A DNA stretch of 46,225 nt from Candidatus Nitrotoga sp. BS (GCF_927797785.1 NZ_CAKMLL010000031.1:1-46225), one strand, 5' to 3'. Positions 26,802-35,451 are shown, numbered from the stretch's first letter. A program made the numbers and translations. Notes: generated by a model not told the origin, from the sequence alone.

Positions 26802-26969
26802 CTAGCAGCCTGTCGGTCTTAAAAGAAATCGGCTGCAAATTGAGCTGAACGGTGTATATTTCGCCGCTTTTTTGGGCAATAGAACAACTATTGCCCTGCA
26901 AAATCGTCAAAATCTGCCTTCGCTCAGCTCAATTTTCGCTACGACTCTTTAAGTCTGACAGGCTGCTAG
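26802..26969. mobile_element. 168-bp palindromic (MITE-like) element
   Basis: The ends CTAGCAGCCTGTCGGTCTTAA (26802 side) and, inverted, CTAGCAGCCTGTCAGACTTAA (26969 side) match with two differences. Inner segments are also complementary, and the centre has a 9-bp perfect hairpin (GGGCAATAG/CTATTGCCC, 26874-26896). No coding capacity. It lies between two convergent genes and may also end their transcripts. I see no clear target duplication. Confidence 0.75.
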
Positions 26970-26977
26970 GTTAATTT

Positions 26978-28327
26978 TTATTTTCCGATGCAAAACCGGC
27001 TGAATATTTCACCGAGCAGATCATCCGCACTAAACTCACCCGTAATAGAATTGAGTTCTTCGTGAGCCAGTCGCAGCTCCTCTGCGCAAAGTTCTGGACG
27101 TTTGATTTCCCCTGCGGCTCGCTGCAAATGGTCACGTGCGTTCAATAATGCATGGACATGTCGTTCACGCGCCATAAAGATGCCTGCCTCTTGATGCCAG
27201 CCAAGCAATGACAGCAACTTATTACGAAGGAGCTCAAGCCCCTCGCCTGTTTTAGCTGACAGATAAATGTGACTTTCGTCAATTTGTTCTTTTACATAGG
27301 CATGCTGAGCAAGCAAATCAACTTTATTAAAGACATATAATCGCGGAATTTCACGCGGCAACTCGTCTAAAATTCTCTGATCATCCTCAGTCATACCGTG
27401 GCTGGCATCCAACAGGATCAGGATAGCATCCGCTTTTTTCAGCGCTTCGTATGTACGCGCAATTCCCATCTGTTCCACTGCGTCCTCTGCCTTACGCAAG
27501 CCCGCCGTATCTATAATATGCAACGGCACTCCCCCGATCTGAATAGATCGGCTAATAAGATCGCGCGTGGTGCCTGGGAATTCACTCACTATCGCGACAT
27601 CCTCTCCGCTCAATCGATTGAGTAGGCTCGACTTGCCGACATTAGGCTGACCGACCAGCACAATATGCGCACCTTCTCGCAACAGGCTTCCCTGTTGTGC
27701 CACACTCAAAATCTTTTCTAATTCAGCATGCAATACGACTAACCGTGTATCACGTTGCGTGACATTTAGTGCATCAATCTCTTCTTCCGGAAAATCCAGC
27801 ATGGCTTCGATCAACATGCGTAACGCAACTAACCCGTCCACTAAGTGATGAATCACCTGGGAAAACTCGCCTTGTAACGAACGCATGGCACTGCGTGCAG
27901 CTTGACTGGTAGTAGCGGCAATCAGGTCGGCGACGCTTTCTGCTTGCGCCAAATCAAGTTTTTCATTTAGGAATGCACGCTGTGTAAATTCGCCCGGCTG
28001 GGCGAGGCGAGCTCCGATTTCAAGACAGCGCTGTAACACCAATTGCAGTATGGCTGTACCGCCGTGTCCCTGCAATTCTAAAGTGTCCTCGCCGGTGTAA
28101 GAGTGTGGGGCGGGAAAAAACAGAGCAATACCCTGATCCATAACCTGCCCTTGCTCATCCAGAAATGAAGCATAAGTTGCGTGCCGCGGCACAGGTACTT
28201 TGCCGATCAGAGTTTGTGCCAATAAGGAAAGGTCAGGCCCGGAGAGCCTGACTACGCCGATGCCACCTTGTCCATGAGGGGTGGCGATAGCGGCAATAAC
28301 ATCAGGCTTTAGCGGCGCCTTTGACAT
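26978..28327 (-). CDS. mnmE: tRNA modification GTPase MnmE
   Basis: MnmE with MnmG places carboxymethylaminomethyl groups on U34 of tRNAs. The ATG at 28327 (MSKAPLKPDVIAAIATPHGQ) is chosen over an in-frame start 15 bp upstream; this gives 449 residues. The N-terminal folate-binding domain, the GTPase motifs VGQPNVGKSSLLNR, DTAGLR and NKVD, and the C-terminal FCIGK (CxGK) are all present. The start overlaps the yidC 3' end by 26 bp, in the standard rpmH-rnpA-yidD-yidC-mnmE order. The gene is intact. Confidence 0.97.
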   Translation of the reverse strand: MSKAPLKPDVIAAIATPHGQGGIGVVRLSGPDLSLLAQTLIGKVPVPRHATYASFLDEQGQVMDQGIALFFPAPHSYTGEDTLELQGHGGTAILQLVLQRCLEIGARLAQPGEFTQRAFLNEKLDLAQAESVADLIAATTSQAARSAMRSLQGEFSQVIHHLVDGLVALRMLIEAMLDFPEEEIDALNVTQRDTRLVVLHAELEKILSVAQQGSLLREGAHIVLVGQPNVGKSSLLNRLSGEDVAIVSEFPGTTRDLISRSIQIGGVPLHIIDTAGLRKAEDAVEQMGIARTYEALKKADAILILLDASHGMTEDDQRILDELPREIPRLYVFNKVDLLAQHAYVKEQIDESHIYLSAKTGEGLELLRNKLLSLLGWHQEAGIFMARERHVHALLNARDHLQRAAGEIKRPELCAEELRLAHEELNSITGEFSADDLLGEIFSRFCIGK

Positions 28328-29957
28328 TAGCCTCCAGCCCACGCGTGATATACCACTGCTGAACGATGGAAAGTATATTGTTTACAATGGAATACAGTAC
28401 TAGCCCAGCCGGAAAAAAGAAAAACACCACACTAAATATAATGGGCAATAACTTCATAAGCTTGGCTTGCAATGGGTCAGGTGGAACAGGGTTTAGCTTA
28501 CTTTGGATGATCATGGTGGCGCCCATGATCAATGGTAAAACATAATATGGATCAGGCACCGACAAATCGGTGACCCAGCCGAAGAATGGGGCATAACGTA
28601 ATTCGACACTTGCAAGAATAGCCCAGTACAGAGCGATAAATACTGGAATCTGAACGATCATCGGCAAACAACCCCCAAGCGGATTTATTTTTTCCGTCTT
28701 GTACAATTCCATCATCGCTTTATGCAGGCGCTCGCGGTCATCGCCATATTGCTGCTTGATTTTCTCCAACTTCGGAGCCACTACGCGCATTTTCCCCATG
28801 GAGCGATAACTGGCTGCAGACAACGGGAAAAATAGCAACTTAATAAACATAGTCAACAAGATAATGGCTACACCCCAGTTGAACACCCAGCCATGCAGGT
28901 AAGAAAGCAACCAGAACAATGGGGTGGAAATGATAGTCAGCCAGCCATAATCTACGGTTAATCCTAACCCTGGAGCGATTTCATCCAGCGAGGTTTGCGC
29001 CGGTCCCGCATAAAGCGGCACACTAATCTTTTTACTCTGACCTGGTGCAATTGCCGCTACTGGAAAAATTATTCCTACTGAATAAAGCTCGTTTTCCAGA
29101 TGTTTGGTGTAAAACTCTCGTTGAATTTTGTCTTTAGGTAACCATGCCGCTACGAAATAATGTTGCAGCATACCTGCCCAACCATTGTCAGCGCTTTGAG
29201 AATGTTTGGCATTGCCTTTCTCAATATCTGGAAACCCTACCTTCTGAAACTTATCTTTCTCCGTGTAAATCGCAGTGCCAGTGTATGTAGGCAAGAACAT
29301 TGATGTACCTTCGGGTGAAGATTTGTCTCGCACCAACTGAAAATAAGCAGATGGGGAAATCGGACTGGTTCCAATATTTTCGATTTCGTAGCCTACATCT
29401 ACCACATAGCCTTCTCGATGAAATACATAAAATTTAGTGACTTTTGCACCAATAACATTTGTTGCAAGTAATCGCACTTCGATTGTGTCTTTACCTTCGG
29501 TTAATCGATATTCGTTGGCGAGAGCCGTGAATGTCGTATTGTGCGTGGGTAATCCAGTGCCAAGCAAACCCGTTTGAGCGATATACGTGTGTTCGCCTCG
29601 TTTTTGAAGCAATACGAACGGTTTGTTCTTGTTATTGCTGTCCCGTTGATGCACAAATTCCAAACGACGTAAATCACCGCCTACTGTATTAATTTCTGCG
29701 TTTAGATAATCAGTTTTTACAGTAATTTTTTGCCCAGTTTCAATCTTTTGTTGGGTTGCAGCTGCAATTGCCTCAGGGCTAACCGTAGTTGCTAAATTGG
29801 GTGCAGTATCTGGCGGCACGGTAGCTTGGGGAACGGCAGCTGCAGGCGCTGTTCGCACGATTGGTTGCTGAGTGCGTTGCCAGCTGTTCCAGAGCACCAT
29901 GATTGATATTGAGAACGTCAAAAAAAAGAACAGCCTGAACAGCTTGTGAAAATCCAT
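28302..29957 (-). CDS. yidC: Membrane protein insertase YidC
   Basis: YidC inserts and folds inner-membrane proteins with or without SecYEG. The 551-residue length is normal for a Gram-negative YidC. Residues about 7-25 form the first membrane helix (FRLFFFLTFSISIMVLW), followed by a large periplasmic domain (about 60-340). The conserved five-helix core starts near WLTIISTPLFWLLSYLHGWV and has the cytoplasmic hairpin KMRVVAPKLEKIKQQYGDDR. Its ribosome site lies between yidD and yidC, 20 bp apart. No anomalies. Confidence 0.97.
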   Translation of the reverse strand: MDFHKLFRLFFFLTFSISIMVLWNSWQRTQQPIVRTAPAAAVPQATVPPDTAPNLATTVSPEAIAAATQQKIETGQKITVKTDYLNAEINTVGGDLRRLEFVHQRDSNNKNKPFVLLQKRGEHTYIAQTGLLGTGLPTHNTTFTALANEYRLTEGKDTIEVRLLATNVIGAKVTKFYVFHREGYVVDVGYEIENIGTSPISPSAYFQLVRDKSSPEGTSMFLPTYTGTAIYTEKDKFQKVGFPDIEKGNAKHSQSADNGWAGMLQHYFVAAWLPKDKIQREFYTKHLENELYSVGIIFPVAAIAPGQSKKISVPLYAGPAQTSLDEIAPGLGLTVDYGWLTIISTPLFWLLSYLHGWVFNWGVAIILLTMFIKLLFFPLSAASYRSMGKMRVVAPKLEKIKQQYGDDRERLHKAMMELYKTEKINPLGGCLPMIVQIPVFIALYWAILASVELRYAPFFGWVTDLSVPDPYYVLPLIMGATMIIQSKLNPVPPDPLQAKLMKLLPIIFSVVFFFFPAGLVLYSIVNNILSIVQQWYITRGLEANVKGAAKA

Positions 29958-29977
29958 TTGGTTTCGCCTATGTAAAT

Positions 29978-30190
29978 CTATGGGGCGGGATCATAACCAC
30001 CTGGATTCCAGGGGTTGCAACGGATCACCCGCTTTATGCTCAACCAAGTACCACGCCAAGCACCATGTTTAGAGATAACCTCACGAGCATATTGAGAACA
30101 ACTTGGAGTAAAACGACAGGTCGGCGGCATGAGCGGACTCAGTAAATATTGATATAAACTAATTAATCTGATTAATAGCTGCCGCATCAC
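29978..30190 (-). CDS. yidD: Membrane protein insertion efficiency factor YidD
   Basis: A 70-residue YidD-family protein with an N-terminal amphipathic helix ([17 protein letters not shown]) and the family's three conserved cysteines in [14 protein letters not shown] and [12 protein letters not shown]. It helps YidC-dependent insertion. The start overlaps the rnpA stop by 4 bp, as is typical. Confidence 0.95.
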   Translation of the reverse strand: MMRQLLIRLISLYQYLLSPLMPPTCRFTPSCSQYAREVISKHGAWRGTWLSIKRVIRCNPWNPGGYDPAP

Positions 30191-30537
30191 TTAGGGACAG
30201 ATTGGAATAATTGTAATAAGGCCAACCGCCCTTCAACCGCAGTTTCAGAATTAAATTGCCGCTTTGCACGCACCACTACATCCACTGAGTGTGTGATTGA
30301 GAAATTAAGCCTAAATATATTTCGAATCATGCGCTTTGCAAAGTTTCTAGATACAGCCTTTGGCATGCTTCTTTTGCTGGCTATTACCCCAAGACGGGAA
30401 TAGCCATTCTCATTTTTTCGTGTGTAGACTGCAAACCATTTATTAGTCAAACAATTGGCACGAAGCGCCAACTCAAACTCTTTCGGTTGCCTTATCCGGC
30501 GGCATGGAGGTAAAGTTTGTCCGGCATTAAACGGCAA
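30187..30537 (-). CDS. rnpA: Ribonuclease P protein component
   Basis: RnpA is the protein subunit of RNase P, which trims tRNA 5' leaders. It has 116 residues with the signature [15 protein letters not shown] in the RNR helix region. No ATG is available in frame; the likely start is TTG at 30537 (read as [20 protein letters not shown]), which overlaps the rpmH stop by 11 bp and suggests translational coupling. Phe-Ala in RNFAKR replaces the more common Arg-Ile in the central motif. Confidence 0.93.
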   Translation of the reverse strand: MPFNAGQTLPPCRRIRQPKEFELALRANCLTNKWFAVYTRKNENGYSRLGVIASKRSMPKAVSRNFAKRMIRNIFRLNFSITHSVDVVVRAKRQFNSETAVEGRLALLQLFQSVPK

Positions 30538-30661
30538 GACGTGCTCGGCCTTTAGCTCTGCGGGCAGCTATAACTGCTCTGCCTCCCTTGGTCTTCATGC
30601 GAACCAGAAATCCATGAGTCCGTTTTCTTTTAGTGACGGATGGTTGATATGTTCGTTTCAT
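30527..30661 (-). CDS. rpmH: 50S ribosomal protein L34
   Basis: A 44-residue basic protein, [20 protein letters not shown] then [20 protein letters not shown] and RLAV, matching L34 from end to end. It heads the conserved rpmH-rnpA-yidD-yidC-mnmE operon. A good sigma-70 promoter lies at 30704-30732. Confidence 0.98.
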   Translation of the reverse strand: MKRTYQPSVTKRKRTHGFLVRMKTKGGRAVIAARRAKGRARLAV

Positions 30662-30703
30662 TGTGAATGCCCCTAATTAATAATTGATACTCGAAAACCC
30701 GCT

Positions 30704-30732
30704 ATTACATTATTTACGGGGGGCTATGTCAA
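30704..30732 (-). promoter_or_regulatory. rpmH sigma-70 promoter
   Basis: On the minus strand TTGACA (30732-30727) and TGTAAT (30709-30704) are separated by exactly 17 bp. The expected start of transcription leaves a leader of roughly 35 nt before the rpmH ATG. Confidence 0.7.
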
Positions 30733-31137
30733 GCTTAATTTATCTATGTGTCAGGTTCAGCCTGTTTATAAACACGTTTAACAAATAAATTTGGTTTTTC
30801 TGTGCACCATTTTTCAATGACAGATAGGCGTCAGGTGATACAAAGCGCGCTGCGGGATATGGTGGTCGATATGCCAAGGTGAGAAAACTAAAAACGATTT
30901 CGAGCATCTTCGCATTGATGGCAAGATTGCGCCCGAAATGCAGGCGATCATTTAACAGTCTGCTTTTATACGAATGCGATGATGCATGCCCTTTTGTTAC
31001 CGGTGAACTCAGCGTAAAGTGCTTGCTGTAAGCTGTCTGTAAACGCGTTTCTTCTTGTGATGGGAAGTGCCTGACCGATATAGCGAACTCGCAGTTCCGA
31101 AAATGCTACCAAAATCTTGGAGCAAGGAATACGGGAG
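30733..31137. other. Region upstream of rpmH without a gene
   Basis: About 400 bp. In many bacteria dnaA and the origin lie here, but no dnaA is seen. One near-match to a DnaA box (TTATAAACA near 30759) is not enough to propose an origin. The stretch before 31138 may be further IS66 debris, but I recognise no motif in it. Confidence 0.4.
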
Positions 31138-31468
31138 ATGCCCACCATCCTCGACAAGCCAGCCGGAAAACGTGGCAAAATGGCCAAGTCAGACGCCCAT
31201 GATTTGCTTGAGAGATTTTATAAGCACGAGGCTTTTGTATTGCTTTTTACCAAGAACGCCTTTGGTACCATTTACCAATAATCGTGGAGAGCGTGATTTG
31301 AGAATGAGCACGGTCAAAAAAAGTTTCCGGAGACTTCCGCTCAAAGGTTCACAGGCTGCTAGGCTCACGCTTTTCGTCGCATCACTTGTTCTGCAAATTA
31401 TGGCTCACAAGGGGGATACCATGATCGCTATCAGAATGGCTTTGGCTGGTGAAGTGGGGGGCGAGTAG
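31138..31468 (+). pseudogene. IS66-family transposase remnant (3' part)
   Basis: From 31138 the frame reads MPTILDKPAGKRGKMAKSDA then HDLLERFYKHEAFVLLF and stops. A shifted frame continues VPFTNNRGERDLRMSTVKK, the conserved IS66 transposase motif (FTNNxAERDLRM), then decays through RRLPLKGSQAARLTLF to MAHKGDTMIAIRMALAGE. At least two frameshifts and the absence of the first two thirds show it is dead. Confidence 0.7.
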
Positions 31469-31491
31469 TTCCTAAAGATAAAATGAGGTCA

Positions 31492-32145
31492 ATGATGAAG
31501 TGGCTGCTCTGGATATTGTTGCTGGCGAATTTGATGTTTTTTGCATTTTCTCAATGGGGTGAAACGTTAACAGGTGAAAATCAAAGTTTGAAGCATCAAT
31601 CGTCGCTGAATGTGGAAAAGATCACGCTGCTGTCTACGCCGTCTGCCAAGACCGCAACGTCGCAGGATCAGCGAGCATTCACTGATGTTTGTCTGGAGTG
31701 GGGAGAGTTTTCCGATGCCGACAGCGTGCGAGCCTCGGCAGCTTTGGCAGCATTGAAGCTAGCCGACAAACTGTCGAAGAGACAATCTGAATATGCGATT
31801 GGTTACTGGGTATACATGCCACCCGCACAAACCACTGCGAAAATGAATAGTAATATCGCCGAACTTAAGAAGTTTAAAGTGAAGAGCTACTTCGCCGTAC
31901 AGGACGCCGGAAAATGGAAAAATGCAATTTCGCTGGGCATTTTCAAGACAGAAAACGCAGCGCGTATAGCGCTAGGTAGCTTCCGGGCGAAAGGTGTTAA
32001 AACTGCCGAAATGGGAGAGCTCATGAGTAAATTTAAACATACGGTATTTGTGCTGAAATACCCAGACGAAGCCACAATTGAGAAAATGGTGACCTTGCAT
32101 AATGAGTTTGCCGGCACCTCTGTGCATTTGGCGGCTTGTGATTAG
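31492..32145 (+). CDS. SPOR-domain-like envelope protein
   Basis: A protein of about 217 residues with one N-terminal membrane helix (MMKWLLWILLLANLMFFAFS), a polar linker and a C-terminal domain like SPOR: YWVYMPPAQTTAKMNSNIAE, then VQDAGKWKNAISLGIFKTEN and AARIALGSFRAKGVKTAEMG. SPOR domains bind denuded peptidoglycan at division sites. The ATG at 31492 is preferred because GAGG lies 5-8 bases upstream; 31483 and 31495 are alternatives. It stands between the IS66 remnant and the second MITE, with no clear operon partner. Confidence 0.7.
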   Translation: MMKWLLWILLLANLMFFAFSQWGETLTGENQSLKHQSSLNVEKITLLSTPSAKTATSQDQRAFTDVCLEWGEFSDADSVRASAALAALKLADKLSKRQSEYAIGYWVYMPPAQTTAKMNSNIAELKKFKVKSYFAVQDAGKWKNAISLGIFKTENAARIALGSFRAKGVKTAEMGELMSKFKHTVFVLKYPDEATIEKMVTLHNEFAGTSVHLAACD

Positions 32146-32253
32146 ACTTAAGCACATTGTGCAAACACCAGCATGATTGACAAGTAGCGGTTAAATCTGG
32201 AGAATACCGCGCTTTCGTGGCAATGCTAAGGCGGTTCGACTTAGGAGCACCTC

Positions 32254-32397
32254 AAAGGCGCGCTTCTAAAAATTCAAATTTCTAGACAAGGCAAGGCACG
32301 AGTAAAAAAGTTTAACTCTGCATATGGTCGATATATTGGAGATGGTTTTTTCGAGTAACGCCGTTTTGCGACGAGAATTGGCTTTCTAGAGACACTC
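32254..32397. mobile_element. Diverged relative of the 141-bp MITE
   Basis: The stretch ggcgcgcttctaaaaattca, then tctagacaaggcaaggcacg and agtaaaaaagttt, and further catatggtcgatat and cgagtaacgcc, follows the same order of words as the element at 16766-16906. It ends tctagagacactcc, a decayed inverted end. A partial duplicated end (ggagcacctc) precedes it. It lies just upstream of the tRNA gene. Confidence 0.65.
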
Positions 32398-32418
32398 CAA
32401 AACGATGATAAAATTTCA

Positions 32419-32495
32419 GGTGATATAGCTCAGATGGTTAGAGCGCAGCACTCATAACGCTGAGGTCGGTGGTTCAACTCCACCTATCACCACCA
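32419..32495 (+). tRNA. tRNA with CAT anticodon, probably elongator tRNA-Met
   Basis: A 77-nt cloverleaf with acceptor arms GGTGATA and TATCACC, discriminator A and encoded CCA. The anticodon arm is GCAGCACTCATAACGCTG- with loop CTCATAA (anticodon CAT), and the T arm is GGTGGTTCAACTCCACC. CAT is also used by lysidine-modified tRNA-Ile, which sequence alone does not exclude. Confidence 0.92.
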
Positions 32496-32530
32496 AAAAG
32501 TAGTATAAAGCAGTGCAAGCAAGTCCAAAG

Positions 32531-32567
32531 AACCCGTGTCAATCCCAGTGATTCGCGGGTTTTTTGC
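32531..32567 (+). terminator. Rho-independent terminator of the tRNA transcript
   Basis: AACCCGTG and CGCGGGTT pair (one G-U) around a loop of about 14 nt and are followed by TTTTT. It sits 36 bp after the tRNA 3' end. Confidence 0.75.
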
Positions 32568-32605
32568 TTTACCACGTCCATTCTCGTATATTGCAATCTT
32601 GATAG

Positions 32606-32658
32606 TACTGGGGGCACGATAATAACGTTTATGCCCCCAGTAAAATTTTATGCCCCCA
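32606..32658. repeat. TGCCCCCA inverted and direct repeats near the tRNA
   Basis: TACTGGGGGCA (32606-32616) is perfectly inverted at 32632-32642. TTTATGCCCCCA also occurs twice as a direct repeat (32628-32639 and 32647-32658). Repeats of this style are known beside integrase-borne islands at tRNA genes, but no integrase is present here. Confidence 0.7.
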
Positions 32659-32706
32659 ACGAGGTGATGACGTGACACATCTTTTCATCCGCCCCCTCCT
32701 ACGAAG

Positions 32707-32731
32707 TTAGGCATCATTTCATTCAGCCTAG
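32707..32731. repeat. Imperfect hairpin repeat, copy 2
   Basis: ttaggc-at-catttcattca-gcctag pairs over about 6 bp and shares the core CATTTCATTCAG with the hairpin at 13279-13305, so both belong to one dispersed repeat family. No T-tract. Confidence 0.4.
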
Positions 32732-32989
32732 GCTACCGAGCTGCAAGGGTAATAAGCGCAAAACAGCTTTGCAAAATGTGGGGGATGGCCAGGAAGTAAA
32801 TTTTTATCGCGGTTAATTGCGAGTGTTTTGTGCGCACTTTTGACTATCAGAGGGCTAGCTGGTGCCCCCGTGATCGCACAGCGGACTCTCGCTTAGTGCC
32901 TCAGAAGTGAGCATGCGGCCGTGCAGCTTTAGAGCGGTTGTTGCACATGGACGCAGATCAATCTTGTCATGTTCTCATGCCCAAATAAC
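32732..32989. other. Intergenic stretch upstream of the H-NOX promoter
   Basis: No open frame with a ribosome site or known family is seen on either strand, and no strong repeat. With the repeats before it, this makes about 480 bp between the tRNA terminator and the H-NOX gene. Confidence 0.4.
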
Positions 32990-33019
32990 TTGCTTGTATG
33001 AAAGTGCGACATCTATAAT
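32990..33019 (+). promoter_or_regulatory. Candidate promoter of the H-NOX/GGDEF-EAL operon
   Basis: TTGCTT (32990-32995) and a perfect TATAAT (33014-33019) are spaced 18 bp, about 30 bp before the H-NOX start. The -35 is weak (3 of 6), so an activator may be needed. Confidence 0.5.
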
Positions 33020-33049
33020 GTTGGCTCTATCTCTTGTATAGGAACCAGC

Positions 33050-33595
33050 GTGAAAGGTGTCGTCTTTACCGAATTCATGGAGATGGTCGAGTCCCGTATG
33101 GGTCTCGACATGCTCGATCGCATTATCACCGAAGCCGAGCTGCCGAACGATGGTGCCTACACTTCGGTCGGCACCTACGATCACGCTGAAATGGTGCGCC
33201 TGGTCACAGCACTATCGAACGCGACCGGGCTAAGCACGCCGCAGCTGATTTTCATCTTCGGTGAACAGTTGTTCCAGCGCTTCAGCGTCAGCTATCCGGT
33301 GCTGTTTAGCGACGTTCAAAATGCGTTCGATTTCCTCAGCCGCATCGACGGCGTCATCCACGTTGAAGTACGCAAGCTGTATCCCGACGCCGAGCTGCCC
33401 AAGCTCGAGTGCGAACGGCCGTCCCCCAACGAGCTAACCATCTTGTACAGTTCGCCCCGCGGATTTGGCGACCTTGCCGCCGGTCTGATTGCTGGCTGCA
33501 TCAAACATTTCGGCGAGCAGATCAGCGTATCCCGTACTGACCTCGAAAAATTAGATGCTTGTCATCGGGTCCGTTTCGACCTAGTGCGCGGATAA
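33050..33595 (+). CDS. H-NOX (haem NO-binding, HNOB) sensor protein
   Basis: A stand-alone H-NOX domain of 181 residues that would bind haem and sense nitric oxide or redox state. The start is GTG at 33050 (MKGVVFTEFMEMVESRMGLD) with AGGAA upstream. The proximal haem histidine lies in GVIHVEVRKLYPDAELP (near residue 103). The haem-propionate motif YxSxR appears as YSSPRGF near residue 132. The PAS-GGDEF-EAL gene begins 2 bp after the stop, the classical arrangement in which H-NOX controls a cyclic-di-GMP enzyme by direct contact. Confidence 0.92.
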   Translation: MKGVVFTEFMEMVESRMGLDMLDRIITEAELPNDGAYTSVGTYDHAEMVRLVTALSNATGLSTPQLIFIFGEQLFQRFSVSYPVLFSDVQNAFDFLSRIDGVIHVEVRKLYPDAELPKLECERPSPNELTILYSSPRGFGDLAAGLIAGCIKHFGEQISVSRTDLEKLDACHRVRFDLVRG

Positions 33596-33597
33596 GC

Positions 33598-35451
33598 ATG
33601 ACGGACGACGTGCCAAGCACGCTTGTCTCGCGCAGTCTGGCGCGGGAACGCGCGGCGCGCAAGGAAGCCGAAACGCTGCTCGAGCAAAAGAGCCGCGAGT
33701 TGTACGACATCAACCGGAACCTGCGCAGCCTCAACGCGAACCTGGAAGAAAGCGAGGGGCGCTACCGTACTCTGGTCGAACTGATTCCCGATGCGATCTG
33801 GATCCACAGCAACGGCCAGGTGGTATTTGCCAATCCGGCCGCCTGCATCCTGTTCGGTGCCAGCGCACCCGAGCAACTGATCGGCACCGATGCGCTGAAC
33901 CTGGTGCCAGTGCCATTCCGTAACCAGATGCTGGAAGGGACATACGGCGATATCGCCGCAGCGCAGTACCAGCCTCGCTCCTCGCTGCAGGTCGAGCGGC
34001 TTGACGGACGCCTGGTCGAGGTGGAATTCTTCGGTTGCGCGATTCGCTTTCGTGATGCGGACTCGATCATGAACGTCGCCCACGACATCACCGTACGGCG
34101 TGCGCACGAAAAGGCGATGGAATACCAGGCTACCCACGACCTGCTGACCGGCCTACCGAACCGCACCTTGTTTCTCGACCGCCTGAACCATGCGATCCGG
34201 CGCGCGGAGCGCCACGGCAGCCGGCTGGCGGTTATGTTCGTCGACCTAGACAAGTTCAAAGCCGTCAATGACACGCTCGGTCACAGTTTCGGCGACGAGC
34301 TGCTACGCATCGTCGCCGCCCAGCTCAAAATGTGCGTACGCGAATCGGATACCGTGGCGCGACTGGGCGGCGACGAATTCGTACTGCTGCTCGACGATCC
34401 GGTTGGTTCAGCCATGCCTGGCGTCATCGCCGAACGCATCGGCGAACGGCTTGGCGTGCCCGTCATGTTGGCGCTACAAGAACATGTCGTCACCGGCAGC
34501 ATCGGCATCAGCACCTATCCCGAGGATGGGGACGACGCCGAAGTGCTGCTACGCCAAGCTGATATCGCTATGTATCGCGCCAAGGAAAGAGGGCGCAACG
34601 GCTTCCAGTTTTTTACCGAGGAGATGCAGCGTCGCCTCGATGCGCGCGTCGCGCTAGAGCAGGGCCTGCACCGCGCCTTGCAGCGTAACGAATTCGTGCT
34701 GCACTACCAGCCGCAAGTCGACTTGGTCAGCGGGCGGGTGATCGGCATCGAAGCGCTGCTGCGCTGGCAGTCGCCCGAACTGGGGCTGGTGCCGCCGATG
34801 CAATTCATTCCGGTGGCCGAGGAAAGCAACCTGATTTCAGCGATCGGCCAGTGGGTACTAGAGGAAGCCTGCGCCACGCTGCGCCGCTGGCAGGACAGCG
34901 GAGTACCGCTGGTGCCGATGGCGATCAACGTGGCTGCCTCGCAATTCGCCAACCAGGACCTGGACAAGCTGGTGAGCACCACCCTCGACCGGCATGCCGT
35001 GGAGCCACGTTTTCTCAGTCTCGAATTGACCGAGGGCTTGTCTATGGAAGACCCGGAATCCTCGATCGCCTTGATGAATCGCCTGAAGGCAATCGGCATC
35101 ACCTTGTCGATCGACGATTTTGGCACCGGCTATTCAAACCTCAGCTACTTGAAGCGCTTCCCGGTCGACAAGCTGAAGATTGACCAGTCGTTCACGCGCG
35201 GCCTGACCTTCGTGCCGGAAGATGGCGCCATCGTCACGACCGTAATCCAGCTGGCCCACAGCTTGGGATTGCGCGCGGTTGCTGAAGGAGTTGAAACGGT
35301 CGAACAGCTTCGGTTGCTCGTGGCCGAAGGGTGTGACGAGATCCAGGGCTACTACTTCAGCCGGCCGATCCCGGAAGAACAGATGATCGCCATGCTTCAG
35401 TCCGGAATCGGGCTGGACCCGACTGAGCTCAAGCGCTCAATCGGTGTATAG
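33598..35451 (+). CDS. PAS-GGDEF-EAL cyclic-di-GMP enzyme partnered with H-NOX
   Basis: A 617-residue cytoplasmic protein, ATG at 33598 (MTDDVPSTLVSRSLARERAA). In order: a coiled coil (about 10-60, KEAETLLEQKSRELYDINRN), a PAS domain (about 60-185), GGDEF and EAL. The cyclase motif is intact (RLGGDEFVLLL) with the inhibitory I-site RESD five residues before it. The phosphodiesterase has EALLRW, LELTEG, SIDDFGTGYSNLSYLKRF and VAEGVETVEQ, so both activities look possible. No membrane helices are present; sensing is probably through the adjacent H-NOX and the PAS domain. The last codons lie in a 52-nt perfect hairpin. GC is higher than in neighbouring genes, which may mean separate ancestry. Confidence 0.93.
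   Translation: MTDDVPSTLVSRSLARERAARKEAETLLEQKSRELYDINRNLRSLNANLEESEGRYRTLVELIPDAIWIHSNGQVVFANPAACILFGASAPEQLIGTDALNLVPVPFRNQMLEGTYGDIAAAQYQPRSSLQVERLDGRLVEVEFFGCAIRFRDADSIMNVAHDITVRRAHEKAMEYQATHDLLTGLPNRTLFLDRLNHAIRRAERHGSRLAVMFVDLDKFKAVNDTLGHSFGDELLRIVAAQLKMCVRESDTVARLGGDEFVLLLDDPVGSAMPGVIAERIGERLGVPVMLALQEHVVTGSIGISTYPEDGDDAEVLLRQADIAMYRAKERGRNGFQFFTEEMQRRLDARVALEQGLHRALQRNEFVLHYQPQVDLVSGRVIGIEALLRWQSPELGLVPPMQFIPVAEESNLISAIGQWVLEEACATLRRWQDSGVPLVPMAINVAASQFANQDLDKLVSTTLDRHAVEPRFLSLELTEGLSMEDPESSIALMNRLKAIGITLSIDDFGTGYSNLSYLKRFPVDKLKIDQSFTRGLTFVPEDGAIVTTVIQLAHSLGLRAVAEGVETVEQLRLLVAEGCDEIQGYYFSRPIPEEQMIAMLQSGIGLDPTELKRSIGV

Noticed and set aside
30755-30770. Possible DnaA box near rpmH
   Set aside because: Only one near-match (TTATAAACA) and no cluster, AT-rich unwinding element or dnaA gene, so an origin is not supported.
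31350-31366. CAGGCTGCTAGG resembling the end of the 168-bp element
   Set aside because: It falls in the readable part of the IS66 transposase remnant (QAAR codons) and has no inverted partner nearby.
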